Below, in pieces: positions 37,972-47,032 of a stretch of DNA of 64,000 nt. Position 1 is the first letter of the stretch. Each line of letters starts with the position of its first letter. Made by a program: the position numbers and the translations under genes. The notes under the pieces were generated by a model. That model made no database searches. It saw only the letters and a list, made by a program, of their open reading frames with translations, and was not told the DNA's origin. This DNA is from a virus, in IMG/VR virus record IMGVR_UViG_3300023175_000005, positions 1-64,000 of that record; one strand, written 5' to 3'.

Positions 37972-38423
37972 AGTGTTGCATCCTCCATACCTGCTACACG
38001 TAACTTTACAACATTAGTGATTTGCCATTGTTTTTGATCAAGTGCTTTTAAAACACCTAACCACTTGTTACGCATTAATGCAAATTCATTAATAATTTTT
38101 TCGTAGTCAACAACATCAGATTCGCCGTCGACGTATTTTTCAACATCGCGACTTGATAGAGCACGTTGATAATTTTCAAGATATTTTTTGAAAAATGAGC
38201 TACGCAATCTACGTAGCTCAATATTCAAGTAGTTGAGTATTGCTTCAATTTCTTGAAGTTGATTAAATCTATGCTCAACAATACCAGGCATAGCCGCTGC
38301 TGACTTTTCAACATTTCCTACAAGTTTACATTCTCGACGTGCATCTTGTAGTTCTTTTTCAAAGTACAAGATTGCGTCTGGAATTTTAGAAATATCTCTT
38401 GATACCTCTGAGTACCATCCCAT
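37968..38423 (-). CDS. uvsY: UvsY-type recombination mediator
   Basis: 151 residues (T4 UvsY 137), acidic and basic helices, no Cys motif. T4 UvsY loads UvsX onto gp32-coated DNA. The C-terminal WQITNVVKLRVAGMEDATL corresponds to the end of T4 UvsY, and the gene is in the uvsX-uvsY order. The small 38426 gene lies between. Assigned by size, composition and context. Confidence 0.75.
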   Translation of the reverse strand: MGWYSEVSRDISKIPDAILYFEKELQDARRECKLVGNVEKSAAAMPGIVEHRFNQLQEIEAILNYLNIELRRLRSSFFKKYLENYQRALSSRDVEKYVDGESDVVDYEKIINEFALMRNKWLGVLKALDQKQWQITNVVKLRVAGMEDATL

Positions 38424-38425
38424 AT

Positions 38426-38650
38426 CTATTCCTCATATTCATCGTAATGATCTTCTTCGTCCATTTCAAGGAAATAATAGATAGCGTTGTCTAATATTTT
38501 ATCATGCCCTAGAATTTCTTCTAATTGCACATCATCAAACCCGTAGTCCACTAGAAGATCAACATATCGCTCTGCGGCTGCTTCTACTTCTTTTTTGTCT
38601 AAGTGTATCTTAAAAACATCCCAAATGTCGCATGCCTGCTCTTCATTCAT
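38426..38650 (-). CDS. Small acidic protein between uvsX and uvsY
   Basis: 74 residues, very acidic (net strongly negative), helical; a possible DNA-mimic. No domain recognised. Overlaps the end of uvsX by 8 nt. Confidence 0.7.
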   Translation of the reverse strand: MNEEQACDIWDVFKIHLDKKEVEAAAERYVDLLVDYGFDDVQLEEILGHDKILDNAIYYFLEMDEEDHYDEYEE

Positions 38651-39725
38651 TTTCGACTAACTCCTCGTGGTCATCTACTTCTTCTGTAGTGCCGGTATTT
38701 ACCACATTACGTTCTTTTTCGAGGTAATCCGTCATGACCTTGTCGAGTAATTCGCCTTTCCAGTTTTTACGATATTCTAACAATTCTTCGCCTGCTATTG
38801 TTGTATATTTTAATCTATTGCCTTGTTTTTCGATCATGCCTTTTGCTTCAAATAACTCAACAAGTCCGCTGTAAGGATTCATACCTGTTTCATATGGAAT
38901 CTTTACTTGTACACCTTCGAAAGGTTTAGCGTAACGTGTTTTCATTACCTTACAACCAGCACGAATACCACGTACATCACTTACTTTGTTACCATCTTCA
39001 TCTTCTTTTAGTTTTAGTTTTTTCATTGCTACAACAATTGAAGATGCATAGATAAATCCTTGACCACCTGAGATTTTGTCATCTGGATCAAACATATCTT
39101 GCGATGCATAAGTATGATTAGTACAAACAAGTCCTACATTATGTGAACCAATCATATTAACTGTGTTACGAACAAGTGCAGTAAGTTGCTTAGGTTTGCG
39201 ACCCATATCACCTTTCATATCACCTTTGTTAAACTGATCAATATCAGTAGGAGTAAGTAACATGCCTAATGAGTCAACAACAAACAATACTTTAGGACGA
39301 TCTTCTTCAGACATATCTTTATAGTCTGCCATAAACGTACTAATAGTTTTAGCAACGTCATCGATCATTGACATGTTTAGTTTTAGAAGTTTTTCTTCTG
39401 AAGTATCTACATCAAGTGCTTGTAACCACGACTCGTCAAGTGCATTCTCTGAGTCAATAAGAACTACAAAGATACCCTGGTCTTGTGCTGCCTTGACAAT
39501 GTTACCCGAACAGATATAAGATTTGCCTGCGCCAGACTCACCGGCGAAAACAGTAACTTTTCCCAATGGGACTCCCTTATGGAAGTCCCCTGAGATCAAA
39601 TAGTTGAGTGCAAAGTTTCCTGTGCTGATCCAATCAGTTGGATCATTAAAACCTGCACTCATTCCGCTAATCGACTTTGTTAAATCTTTACGGAATTTAC
39701 TTGGATCAAATGCCTTAATTGCCAT
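38643..39725 (-). CDS. uvsX: UvsX RecA-like recombinase
   Basis: 360 residues (T4 UvsX 391). ATP-driven strand exchange in recombination-dependent replication. Walker A GESGAGKSY (about 61-69), Walker B KVLFVVDSLGML (about 145-156) and CTNHTYAS (about 202-209). Acidic C-terminal tail typical of RecA proteins. Operon with gene 32, a small gene, the 38426 gene and uvsY. Confidence 0.93.
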   Translation of the reverse strand: MAIKAFDPSKFRKDLTKSISGMSAGFNDPTDWISTGNFALNYLISGDFHKGVPLGKVTVFAGESGAGKSYICSGNIVKAAQDQGIFVVLIDSENALDESWLQALDVDTSEEKLLKLNMSMIDDVAKTISTFMADYKDMSEEDRPKVLFVVDSLGMLLTPTDIDQFNKGDMKGDMGRKPKQLTALVRNTVNMIGSHNVGLVCTNHTYASQDMFDPDDKISGGQGFIYASSIVVAMKKLKLKEDEDGNKVSDVRGIRAGCKVMKTRYAKPFEGVQVKIPYETGMNPYSGLVELFEAKGMIEKQGNRLKYTTIAGEELLEYRKNWKGELLDKVMTDYLEKERNVVNTGTTEEVDDHEELVENE

Positions 39726-39916
39726 TAGTCACTCAAGTCCATTGATGTAAGTGAACGTACACCTTCGATCATTTCATCGGCAGTATTGTACATTACTTTG
39801 GCTGTAGAATAATCATCTTCATGATTTCTACCTGATACTTCAATGAAATATCCGTTATCTAGAATATTCACACTGAAATAATTGTCAATAGATTTTAATT
39901 TGTCAGATACTTGCAT
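39725..39916 (-). CDS. Small protein between gene 32 and uvsX
   Basis: 63 residues, mixed alpha/beta, no recognised domain. Last codons overlap the uvsX start by 1 nt. Confidence 0.7.
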   Translation of the reverse strand: MQVSDKLKSIDNYFSVNILDNGYFIEVSGRNHEDDYSTAKVMYNTADEMIEGVRSLTSMDLSD

Positions 39917-39930
39917 CCTTATCTCCTATT

Positions 39931-40956
39931 TTATTGGTTTTGTCTTGCACGGATCATTGCAAGAATGTCCTGTGCGCTTCCGCTTTCTTCTGCAGGTGCT
40001 GCTTCTGCTGCTGGAGCAGGTTCTGGCGTTGCTGCCGGAGCAGGATCTTGCCAACCTGTGTCAGTTACAGTTTCAGCAACTGGTGCTGCTGGTGCTGCTG
40101 GTGCCGGAGCACTTTGACTTACCGCAGTTGCTTGTGGACTTGCTTTTACGTTAGGATCACCTGTACGTGCTTGCATACCCGCTGGACGGAAGTATTGTGA
40201 CCAACGTTCTGCATCGTATGCTTCACCGTCTACACTTGCTTCAAACATTTCAGTCAAAACCTTAACTTCAACTTCGCCTGGTTTTTTAGGCAGGAAGTCA
40301 TTAAGATTAAACAATCCATGTTCATTGACTGCATTCATTTCACTATCACTTAGTGGACGTTCGCGACGTGCCCAAGTTGACGTGCCATAATCAGCATAAC
40401 CACCTTTTGAAGTTTTGTTAAGACGGAAATCTACACCAGCAGTATAGTCCGTTGGTAGTTCTTCCATATCAGGATCCATAAGAGCCTGTTTAATAATTTG
40501 GAAAATTTGTGGACCAATAATAAACCTACGAATTGGATTATTAGGAGTAGTATCTTCACTCAAAGGATTATCTGATACAAATCCTTGGAAGATATAAGAA
40601 CGTTTCTTCCAATACTTACGACCCATATCTTCTAGACTTGGATCCTTAAACCAACCACGCACTTCTGCTAGAATTGGACATGATTCTCCATACATTTCCA
40701 TACATGGAACTTGTACCTGTACTGGACGTGAATCTGTTTCGCCTTTTACGCCAGCAAACGGAAGTTTAATCATCAAACGTTCTTTCCAAAAGAAAGTATT
40801 TGAATCATCGCCGTCTGGCAAGAAACGCATAGTTACACTATCGCCTTCCTTGATATTCCAAAATGGGTAAATTGCGTTATCGCCACCTGATGTCGTGCCA
40901 CTTGAGCGATTTTCTTGTTCTTTTAACTTTGCACGAATTTCTGCTAATGATGCCAT
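39931..40956 (-). CDS. 32: Single-stranded DNA-binding protein gp32
   Basis: 341 residues (T4 gp32 301). Coats ssDNA at the fork and in recombination. The N-terminus MASLAEIRAKLKEQENR is the basic cooperativity segment. A core OB-fold follows (about 30-250), with YPFWNIKEGDSVTMRFLPDG and the VPCMEMYGESCPI Cys segment in the zinc-binding region. The Ala/Pro/Glu-rich linker (about 275-325) is longer than in T4 and ends in a short DILAMIRARQ helix rather than an acidic tail. Strong early promoter and AAGGAGG site upstream. Confidence 0.9.
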   Translation of the reverse strand: MASLAEIRAKLKEQENRSSGTTSGGDNAIYPFWNIKEGDSVTMRFLPDGDDSNTFFWKERLMIKLPFAGVKGETDSRPVQVQVPCMEMYGESCPILAEVRGWFKDPSLEDMGRKYWKKRSYIFQGFVSDNPLSEDTTPNNPIRRFIIGPQIFQIIKQALMDPDMEELPTDYTAGVDFRLNKTSKGGYADYGTSTWARRERPLSDSEMNAVNEHGLFNLNDFLPKKPGEVEVKVLTEMFEASVDGEAYDAERWSQYFRPAGMQARTGDPNVKASPQATAVSQSAPAPAAPAAPVAETVTDTGWQDPAPAATPEPAPAAEAAPAEESGSAQDILAMIRARQNQ

Positions 40957-41203
40957 AGTAATGCCTCCTTATATATGCCTATGTTCTATGTGCCTTTATG
41001 TGTAGCACATTATCTTTATACTACACAAAGTTATTTATCTTGTCAACTGTTTTTTTTATTTTTTTTGGACTCGGACTACGCCGGGGCCCACTTGTCTACC
41101 TAGGCAGACGGTTGGATGCCCCAAGGCGCTGTCACTGTTTCTACAAAGGGTCTTGCTAACCTTCGGTTAGGATCGTTAACAAGAGTATCTTTGCTCGAAA
41201 ATC
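40957..41203 (-). promoter_or_regulatory. Gene 32 leader and upstream structured region
   Basis: No gene. The minus-strand leader holds a 6-bp hairpin (ATGTGC with GCACAT, about 40986-41010) before AAGGAGG. Upstream of the promoter are an A-tract UP-like stretch (41047-41066 on the minus strand), a GGGGC...GCCCC long stem (about 41093-41122), and CTAACC (41156-41161) with GGTTAG (41165-41170). The last probably terminates or processes mRNA from the gene at 41204. Confidence 0.55.
41018..41046 (-). promoter_or_regulatory. Early promoter for gene 32
   Basis: Minus strand TTGACA (41041-41046), 17 nt, TAGTAT (41018-41023), with a run of A just upstream acting as UP element. A late-type GATAAATA lies inside the spacer, so it could be read early and late. 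Confidence 0.8.
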
Positions 41204-42760
41204 TTATACTCCTGCTAACGCTTTAATTGCGTCTGTTTCAGGATGCATACTATTGTTTAATTCTTCAGCCTTACGTTGCGCAACCATAGCCTCTACTTTT
41301 TTAATCATTTTAGCGGCAGGTTTGACATATTCGTCGCCGTAATCTTTTTGCACCGCAGTTAATACTGCTGTCTCGCCTTTTGGAAATTTGCCTGTTTCTC
41401 TGTCAAAATAACTTAGAATAAATTCTCCAATTGGTGTTTTTGGTTTTTGTTGCATAGGCTCTTGATCGGGCGGAGCAATAGTCATTGTTGGCATATCATC
41501 TGATTCTGGAACGGCACTTGCCATTTCTTTACAATCTGAACATCTACCATGCCCGTCATAAACATCCATAATCGGAGCGCCGCAACAATTGCTTACCATT
41601 CCTTCTTCGTTTTCATCGCCTGGTGAATATGCTTCTTTTTCATCATCATCATTGCCTTCAGCAAATTGTCCCATTAGGGCATTAATTGCTGCTTCTAACA
41701 TATCATTGATTGATTCTTGTTTTGCTTTTTCCTTACGTTCTTCAGCCTCTACACTAGCACTTTCTTCGCCTAGTAAATCATCTGGACCTAATTCTTCTGG
41801 CTTCATTGATTCGCCTACTAAGTTATAGATATAAGGAAATACATCTTTTAGTTCTTCGTTGAACTGTTTGATTGTAAGTTGATCAATCCAGCTATCTGCA
41901 ATATCTTCCGGAACTTCTTTTGCTTCTGTTTCTACAAAATTTTCTTTAGCCTGTAAATAGTGTGATTCTTTTTGTAAATTTTGTATTGTTTTTCTAACTT
42001 CGTTTACTCTTTCACTTACTACATCCATGTAGCCTGCTAAACTTTCAGCCATTACACTTGAACGATTCATATACTTTTTAAATGAATTAAGTTTACTTAA
42101 TTCTTCTGACAAACCGGAGATATATTTGCCAAACGAATCATACGCATTACCACCTTCACTAACATGTCTTGCCATTGCTCTTGCACCGCTTAGATGTATA
42201 AAAGGATATTTAAATCTTTCTCCATCTGCACTTTCAATGTAGATTGCGCCAATCTTTTTTGTACGATTTTCACCTTCTTCAATTGGTGCTGTATGTTTAA
42301 TAGCAAGTCTTGCATTACCTATTTTTTGATAACTTGTTTTGTTAGTTCCATACATTCTTGATTCTGACATGGGATTCTCCGATTTGCGATTTGTGGCTAA
42401 AAAGTCATAATCTCTTTTGTTTAGATTTGATTTATTAATGTCTCTTACTGAAAACTTCATGAGCCTTTTTTTAGCAAAAGTACGTAATTCTTTAAGAAAA
42501 TTATACCATTCTGTTTGTACATTTTGCTCTTCGTTTGATACAATATCTCTGCCTACAATTACTACCAGTCCTTCGTCAGTATCTAAATTGATACTTACTT
42601 TGCCTAAATCACGTCCTTCATTATAATAACCAAAATCAAAAAAACGTGCTTCTGTAGGTTCGTTGGTTATTTCACCGTTTTCGTTGCCAATTGTTACGCT
42701 AGGAAAACGACCTCTAATTTTATTAAATAGGTCAGATGCTATATTGTCAAAGTTCTGCAT
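41204..42760 (-). CDS. Virion-region protein with zinc ribbon, unknown
   Basis: 518 residues from the ATG at 42760. The N-terminal 250 residues are mixed alpha/beta; the middle is coiled-coil and Glu-rich (about 255-375). A zinc ribbon has CCGAPI and CSDC pairs (about 392-412), followed by a Pro/Met linker and a helical C-terminus. No family recognised. GATAAATAATACT immediately precedes the ATG and overlaps the terminase stop. Position after the terminase suggests head or packaging function, but this is unproven. Confidence 0.65.
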   Translation of the reverse strand: MQNFDNIASDLFNKIRGRFPSVTIGNENGEITNEPTEARFFDFGYYNEGRDLGKVSINLDTDEGLVVIVGRDIVSNEEQNVQTEWYNFLKELRTFAKKRLMKFSVRDINKSNLNKRDYDFLATNRKSENPMSESRMYGTNKTSYQKIGNARLAIKHTAPIEEGENRTKKIGAIYIESADGERFKYPFIHLSGARAMARHVSEGGNAYDSFGKYISGLSEELSKLNSFKKYMNRSSVMAESLAGYMDVVSERVNEVRKTIQNLQKESHYLQAKENFVETEAKEVPEDIADSWIDQLTIKQFNEELKDVFPYIYNLVGESMKPEELGPDDLLGEESASVEAEERKEKAKQESINDMLEAAINALMGQFAEGNDDDEKEAYSPGDENEEGMVSNCCGAPIMDVYDGHGRCSDCKEMASAVPESDDMPTMTIAPPDQEPMQQKPKTPIGEFILSYFDRETGKFPKGETAVLTAVQKDYGDEYVKPAAKMIKKVEAMVAQRKAEELNNSMHPETDAIKALAGV

Positions 42761-42765
42761 AGTAT

Positions 42766-42773
42766 TATTTATC
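42766..42773 (-). promoter_or_regulatory. Late promoter abutting the 42760 start
   Basis: Minus strand GATAAATA, ATACT, ATG; its first bases include the TGA of the terminase gene. Confidence 0.65.
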
Positions 42774-44358
42774 AATAGTTGCTGCTAATAAAGATAGGCA
42801 TTGGGGGTTCGTAATCTTCTTCTCCAGCCCCGTCCATTTGTGAAAAAGAATTATAAATGTTTACATCCCAATCTTTCATTACATTTATCATACGTAATGC
42901 AAGAAGCATACTGCTGACTAAGTCATCTGTTTGACCCGGCTTTGCTTGATAACTGCTTCCTGTTGCAACATAGTTTTTTAGTTCTGATATAAATGGTTTA
43001 CTACGAACAATAAGTTTATTATTTTCTATCATAGTTTTCATTCTAGCACATGCAGTAACTTTTGCACTGTGCGTTGTATTAAATCCTTTACGGAATTTAC
43101 GAACATGTCCTTTTCTAATAGGTTCACTAATAAACAACCCAGGTATCTGCTCTTCACCTAGATCAGCAATAACAAGTAGTGCTGCTTCACCTAATCCGTT
43201 ATTTTCAACACTCCAATATATACCGTTATCAGTTTTTCTTTCTGTTTCTAAGTACGTGCAAATATCTCGAAGCACTCTAATTTGTCCAGGAATACCTGTT
43301 GTATTATGTTGCCATTCTCCTACTTGTTCGTATGTAGGTAATTCTACGATCTGTATTGCTGCATTATCACCTCCTGTGCCCATTGAAGGATCTAATGCAA
43401 TAGCATAATTATACTTGGCATTAGGTTTTTTATACCAACGAGTTTGCCCCATATTAATTGTAGGCGAAACGCCTTCCATGGTTGCAAGATGTAAACTTGC
43501 TATAAGTGTTTCGTCAAATACTAAGAATTCACAACCATATTCTCTACGGAAGCGCTCTTCTCCAATACGTCCAATTTCGTCTTCTTTCCATTTTTCATCA
43601 CGGTCAGGATGCTCGTCCCAGTTTGCAAGAAAACTATGAAATCCGTTTCTTCCTGTTTCGCTTTCGTTTCCGAACTCGTCAAATTTATCTTCTGCTAGTT
43701 TCCAAATATTAGCAAACGTATCTTCGTCTGAGTTTGGCGTGCTTGTTATAATAGCACGACCACCTGTTGCTAGTGTAGGTGATATTGAAGTCCAAAATTC
43801 ATCTGCAATGTTAGGTTGCACAAATGCAAACTCGTCACAATATAGTAACGAAATAGACATACCGCGTCCAGTAGTGCCTGTTGTTGTTTGGCTTACTATA
43901 CGTGATCCATTTTCAAATTCTATTGAGCCCTTATTATAGGATACAACACCTGCTCTAATATGATCAGGACATAATTCATATACATAACGAATACGCTGCA
44001 TAATTTCTTGTGCACCTGTATATTTGTGTGCAGCAATTAGAATAGTTTGATCAGGATTAAACATTGCATACCAAGCAAGATAGATAGCAGCACAAGTAGT
44101 TTTTCCTGTTTGTCTAGGCATCATGTTTATATTAAATCTATAACTGTGATAGGAATGCATTAAGCGCAATTGATACTCATAGGGTTCAAATAACAATTTG
44201 CCTTTTACAGGATGTTGAATGTAAGCAAATTGTCTTGCAAAGTACAGATATCCTTCATCAGGATCCATGCAATTCATGAGATCCTGTATTTGGTTTTCGT
44301 TAAATGTTTCTTGCTTATTAGCCTTTTTGACTAATACTCCGTCAAGTGATTTACTCAT
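42772..44358 (-). CDS. 17: Terminase large subunit gp17
   Basis: 528 residues from the ATG at 44358 (a GTG five codons earlier is inside the promoter). DNA packaging motor ATPase and nuclease. Walker A MPRQTGKT (about 81-88), Walker B SLLYCDEFAF (about 168-177), TSTPNSDED coupling motif (about 206-214), and the RNase H-like nuclease with ALDPSMGTGGDNAA (about 308-321). All normal. No ribosome site; CTAAATA sits four bases before the ATG. Confidence 0.95.
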   Translation of the reverse strand: MSKSLDGVLVKKANKQETFNENQIQDLMNCMDPDEGYLYFARQFAYIQHPVKGKLLFEPYEYQLRLMHSYHSYRFNINMMPRQTGKTTCAAIYLAWYAMFNPDQTILIAAHKYTGAQEIMQRIRYVYELCPDHIRAGVVSYNKGSIEFENGSRIVSQTTTGTTGRGMSISLLYCDEFAFVQPNIADEFWTSISPTLATGGRAIITSTPNSDEDTFANIWKLAEDKFDEFGNESETGRNGFHSFLANWDEHPDRDEKWKEDEIGRIGEERFRREYGCEFLVFDETLIASLHLATMEGVSPTINMGQTRWYKKPNAKYNYAIALDPSMGTGGDNAAIQIVELPTYEQVGEWQHNTTGIPGQIRVLRDICTYLETERKTDNGIYWSVENNGLGEAALLVIADLGEEQIPGLFISEPIRKGHVRKFRKGFNTTHSAKVTACARMKTMIENNKLIVRSKPFISELKNYVATGSSYQAKPGQTDDLVSSMLLALRMINVMKDWDVNIYNSFSQMDGAGEEDYEPPMPIFISSNY

Positions 44359-44362
44359 ACAA

Positions 44363-44369
44363 TATTTAG
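44363..44369 (-). promoter_or_regulatory. Late promoter abutting gene 17
   Basis: Minus strand CTAAATA, TTGT, ATG. Confidence 0.65.
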
Positions 44370-44372
44370 TCA

Positions 44373-44398
44373 CAAAAATAGCGCCCTAAGGCGCTATT
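44373..44398 (-). terminator. Intrinsic terminator before gene 17
   Basis: A perfect 9-bp stem, AATAGCGCC (44377-44385) with GGCGCTATT (44390-44398), loop of 4; minus-strand reading ends in a T-run. It separates the 45522 gene from gene 17's own promoter. Confidence 0.85.
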
Positions 44399-44412
44399 GA
44401 TGTCTGGGGGGT

Positions 44413-45522
44413 TTAAAGACCTGCTAGTTTTGTTAGCAAGTTCAATGCTTGTTGTTCGTTTTTCTGTGGTTTATCTTTAGAAATAGCTTTCGCTACTTTT
44501 TCACGACGATTCTTTAGATAGTCATCGGTTTTGTCTTTTTTACCATCATTGTTAACATCATCGTCTTCTTTACCTACTGGATCAAGTTTGTTTTTCTTTT
44601 CATTTAATGCTGCTAATAGTCTGGCTTTCATTTCTGTTGCCATTGGATTATCTCCTCCTGCTGCCGGCTTATACATTTTTTTGGCTCTGTTTAAGCCATG
44701 TGATAGTGACTTTGTCATATACTTTGTATCCATATATGATTCTTCACCTTCCGAACCTGCTGGAGTGTTTTCCCATTCTTCAACTGATTCTTCATCTTTG
44801 TCTTTTTTCATTAATGCTGCTGCACCTGCTGCACCGGCACCTGCTGCTGCCGCTGCTGGAGCATACTTACCAATTTTTGCACCAATTTCTGCACCTTTTG
44901 TGGCACCCATTGATGCACCTGCTGCGCCGCCCATTGGACCTGCTTTTGTAGCACCATATGCTGCGCCTGCTGCTTGGCCTACTGATTTTCCAACATTGCT
45001 ACCGATTTCAGCACCTTTGTCCATTACGCCTTTTGCAAAGTCTGAAATTGCACCTGCTGCAAGATCTTGATCATCTGGATCTCCATCTCTTCCTGGAATG
45101 CTTGGATCGTCATAATCAACATCAGTAATCTCGTCACCTGCTGCTGCGCCGCCCAATGCTCCTAATGCTGCACCAGGTACGCCGCCTAATGCGCCGCCTG
45201 CTAGTCCACCAACTGCTGCACCACCTAATTTGCCCAACAATCCTGCTTTTAGATCCATGTCTCCTGGCACATCGTCGATACCCGGAATGGTCGGATCATC
45301 ATCCATTGCTGCTGGCATACGCATTGATCCACCTTTAATGCCTGCTAGTGCTTGCATTACTTGTGCCATCGAATCTGTATCGCCTGAAATATTAATAGTA
45401 AGCGGGCCTTCTGCTTCAGCCATGTCTGGTGGACATTCTACAACAAATGACTCGTTTAAGTTTTCTTTCTTTTCAACACTGTCAAAACCTTGTAAAATGT
45501 TCAGCATATTTTGATCAGCCAT
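44413..45522 (-). CDS. Gly/Ala-rich glycine-zipper and EF-hand-like protein
   Basis: 369 residues. A long Ala/Gly tract (about 92-235) with repeated GxxxG words, of the glycine-zipper kind that can insert in membranes or pack helices. An acidic DDxIPG repeat occurs three times in the N-terminal half. A C-terminal [19 protein letters not shown] (about 326-344) has the Asp pattern of a Ca-binding EF-hand/dockerin loop. Possibly an internal head or injected protein; function unproven. Strong GGAGG site. Confidence 0.65.
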   Translation of the reverse strand: MADQNMLNILQGFDSVEKKENLNESFVVECPPDMAEAEGPLTINISGDTDSMAQVMQALAGIKGGSMRMPAAMDDDPTIPGIDDVPGDMDLKAGLLGKLGGAAVGGLAGGALGGVPGAALGALGGAAAGDEITDVDYDDPSIPGRDGDPDDQDLAAGAISDFAKGVMDKGAEIGSNVGKSVGQAAGAAYGATKAGPMGGAAGASMGATKGAEIGAKIGKYAPAAAAAGAGAAGAAALMKKDKDEESVEEWENTPAGSEGEESYMDTKYMTKSLSHGLNRAKKMYKPAAGGDNPMATEMKARLLAALNEKKNKLDPVGKEDDDVNNDGKKDKTDDYLKNRREKVAKAISKDKPQKNEQQALNLLTKLAGL

Positions 45523-45523
45523 A

Positions 45524-46069
45524 TTAACCTCCTATAACACTTTCTGTGTTTTGTGGCTCTTCTTTAACTGGTTCTGCTTTGTGTGCATTACCTTCTTGTT
45601 TTTCTTTACGAGCAGTTTCTAATTCTTTTAAAAGATCCATTATTCTTTTTTCGCCTACTTGATCTTGTGCAGATTCGCCTTCTAATTCTTCTGTAGTTAG
45701 CATAGGCTCATATGTTTTTTCTTCTACTTGTTCTTGATATGCTTCTTGTGCTTCTCCTGGACTGCGTACAATTACGTATCCTGGCTGACATGCACAGCAT
45801 TGTTCAATATATTCCTGTAATATTAAAGTAGTAGTTGGGTAGCCTAATTCACACTCCCAATAAGTTACTTCCATATTTTCTAGTTGTGGGAAATCTAATG
45901 GACGTTCTTGAATAGGTGTTTTTTTACCTGAACTGCAATTTGCTACTTCAAATTTTCCTAAACACGCTTTCATTTGAGATTCAAAATCGTCAGCCAAATC
46001 ACCTGCTACTCCTATTTTAAAAGGATAGGTTTTCTTGGCTTCTGTTAAATATTCTTTAAATTGTTTCAT
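45524..46069 (-). CDS. Conserved-type virion-region protein
   Basis: 181 residues. The N-terminus [20 protein letters not shown] is the kind of basic start also used by prohead-core proteins. The middle has five Cys including CCAC (about 91-94), and the C-terminal 60 residues are Glu/Lys/Gln-rich coil. No recognised domain. Late promoter at 46094-46101 with a leader. Confidence 0.6.
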   Translation of the reverse strand: MKQFKEYLTEAKKTYPFKIGVAGDLADDFESQMKACLGKFEVANCSSGKKTPIQERPLDFPQLENMEVTYWECELGYPTTTLILQEYIEQCCACQPGYVIVRSPGEAQEAYQEQVEEKTYEPMLTTEELEGESAQDQVGEKRIMDLLKELETARKEKQEGNAHKAEPVKEEPQNTESVIGG

Positions 46070-46092
46070 AGTAATGGATCCTGTTACTAGTA

Positions 46093-46590
46093 TTATTTAT
46101 CCTTATCCATGCCTTTTAACTTTTCTAGTAGGCTATTTCTGTCAGTTACAACATAGCCGTCACCTTCTGTAAATCCATGGTCGATAGTATCGCTATCTAG
46201 TTTTTGTTTCTTAAGTTGCAATTCTATCATTTTTAATTTTTTATCAATTTTAGCAGTCTTTGCATCTAGGTTTGTTTTAAGCATTGTGCCTGCAACTTCA
46301 AATACTCTACCAGAATAACGTGACTCAACATTCATACCTAAATCCATTAGATCTTCATATGCTTGCATTGCTTTATCAGCAACCTCATTAAGTTCAGTAT
46401 CTGCCATTTCCCCTAGTCCTTTTACAGCGGGTAATGCACTTGCTATCTTATCAAATTCTTCTATGTCTCGAAAAGTTTGCTCTTGTTGTACAAGTGCTTG
46501 CTTATCTTCTTTTCTTTGTTGACGTTCTTGCTCTTTGATTATTTCTTTTGAATCTGGCAAGTTTAAAAGATCTTCTAGTTTTTTACTCAT
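46093..46590 (-). CDS. 16: Terminase small subunit gp16
   Basis: 165 residues (T4 gp16 164). Recognises DNA for packaging with gp17. Charged helical N-terminus, then the central ring-forming two-helix segment (about 65-130), matching gp16 helices in length and spacing, and a C-terminal Asp/Lys tail. Assigned by size, helical pattern and position near gene 17. CTAAATA sits four bases before the ATG, no ribosome site. Confidence 0.72.
   Translation of the reverse strand: MSKKLEDLLNLPDSKEIIKEQERQQRKEDKQALVQQEQTFRDIEEFDKIASALPAVKGLGEMADTELNEVADKAMQAYEDLMDLGMNVESRYSGRVFEVAGTMLKTNLDAKTAKIDKKLKMIELQLKKQKLDSDTIDHGFTEGDGYVVTDRNSLLEKLKGMDKDK
46094..46101 (-). promoter_or_regulatory. Late promoter for the 46069 gene
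   Basis: Minus strand GATAAATA, about 24 nt before the ATG, with AGGATC between; overlaps the gp16 stop codon. Confidence 0.55.
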
Positions 46591-46594
46591 ATAA

Positions 46595-46601
46595 TATTTA
46601 G
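46595..46601 (-). promoter_or_regulatory. Late promoter abutting gene 16
   Basis: Minus strand CTAAATA, TTAT, ATG; the TAA inside it is the stop codon of gene 4. Confidence 0.65.
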
Positions 46602-47032
46602 CGCCCGCCTGTGTGGAACATATCTTTTTCAGTTATGATTCTAAAAGCAATACCTTTAGATTTACACCAGTTTCTAGCCGCTTCCCATTTTACTTGATTC
46701 AATGCCCAATGCAATTGATTTCTTCTGTTACGTCCTGTCTTTTCTTTTAATGTATGCATTTCAGGCTTTATTTCTATTACTTCAGTTTTTTGTTTACCAT
46801 TTTGATCTACATAGTGTATAAAAAAGTCAGGTACATAAATTGTTTGTTTGCCAGTAAAAGGATTTCTATAAGGAATCTTAATCGCTTCACTGGCCCACTT
46901 GTATATACTTGGATTCTCGTCACAAAACTTCATAAAGTGAAATTCCCAACTGCTACGATATGTAGGCATACTACCGCCTATATATTTGTCAGGGTTTTTT
47001 GGTCTGAATTTACCCTGAGCATACTTGGTCAT
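46598..47032 (-). CDS. 4: Head completion protein gp4 (nuclease-like)
   Basis: 144 residues (T4 gp4 about 150). PTYRSSWEFHFMKFCDENPSI (split about 24-44) and VPDFFIHYVDQNGKQKTEVIEIKP (split about 67-90) show the PD-(D/E)xK-type nuclease pattern with D and E-x-K typical of gp4 and TnsA-like folds. Needed for head completion before tail joining in T4. TAATG-coupled to the subtilase gene. Confidence 0.8.
   Translation of the reverse strand: MTKYAQGKFRPKNPDKYIGGSMPTYRSSWEFHFMKFCDENPSIYKWASEAIKIPYRNPFTGKQTIYVPDFFIHYVDQNGKQKTEVIEIKPEMHTLKEKTGRNRRNQLHWALNQVKWEAARNWCKSKGIAFRIITEKDMFHTGGR

Noticed and set aside
39882-40200. Plus-strand Cys/Leu-rich frames opposite gene 32
   Set aside because: Antisense to the Ala/Pro linker of gp32; no promoter or ribosome site.
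40957-41010. T4-like pseudoknot operator in the gene 32 leader
   Set aside because: A hairpin (ATGTGC/GCACAT) forms, but no downstream complement to its loop was found, so the pseudoknot is not supported.
44531-45514. Plus-strand Ala/Pro- and Leu-rich frames opposite 44413-45522
   Set aside because: They mirror the Gly/Ala-rich coding strand of the real gene; the low-complexity sequence keeps antisense frames open.
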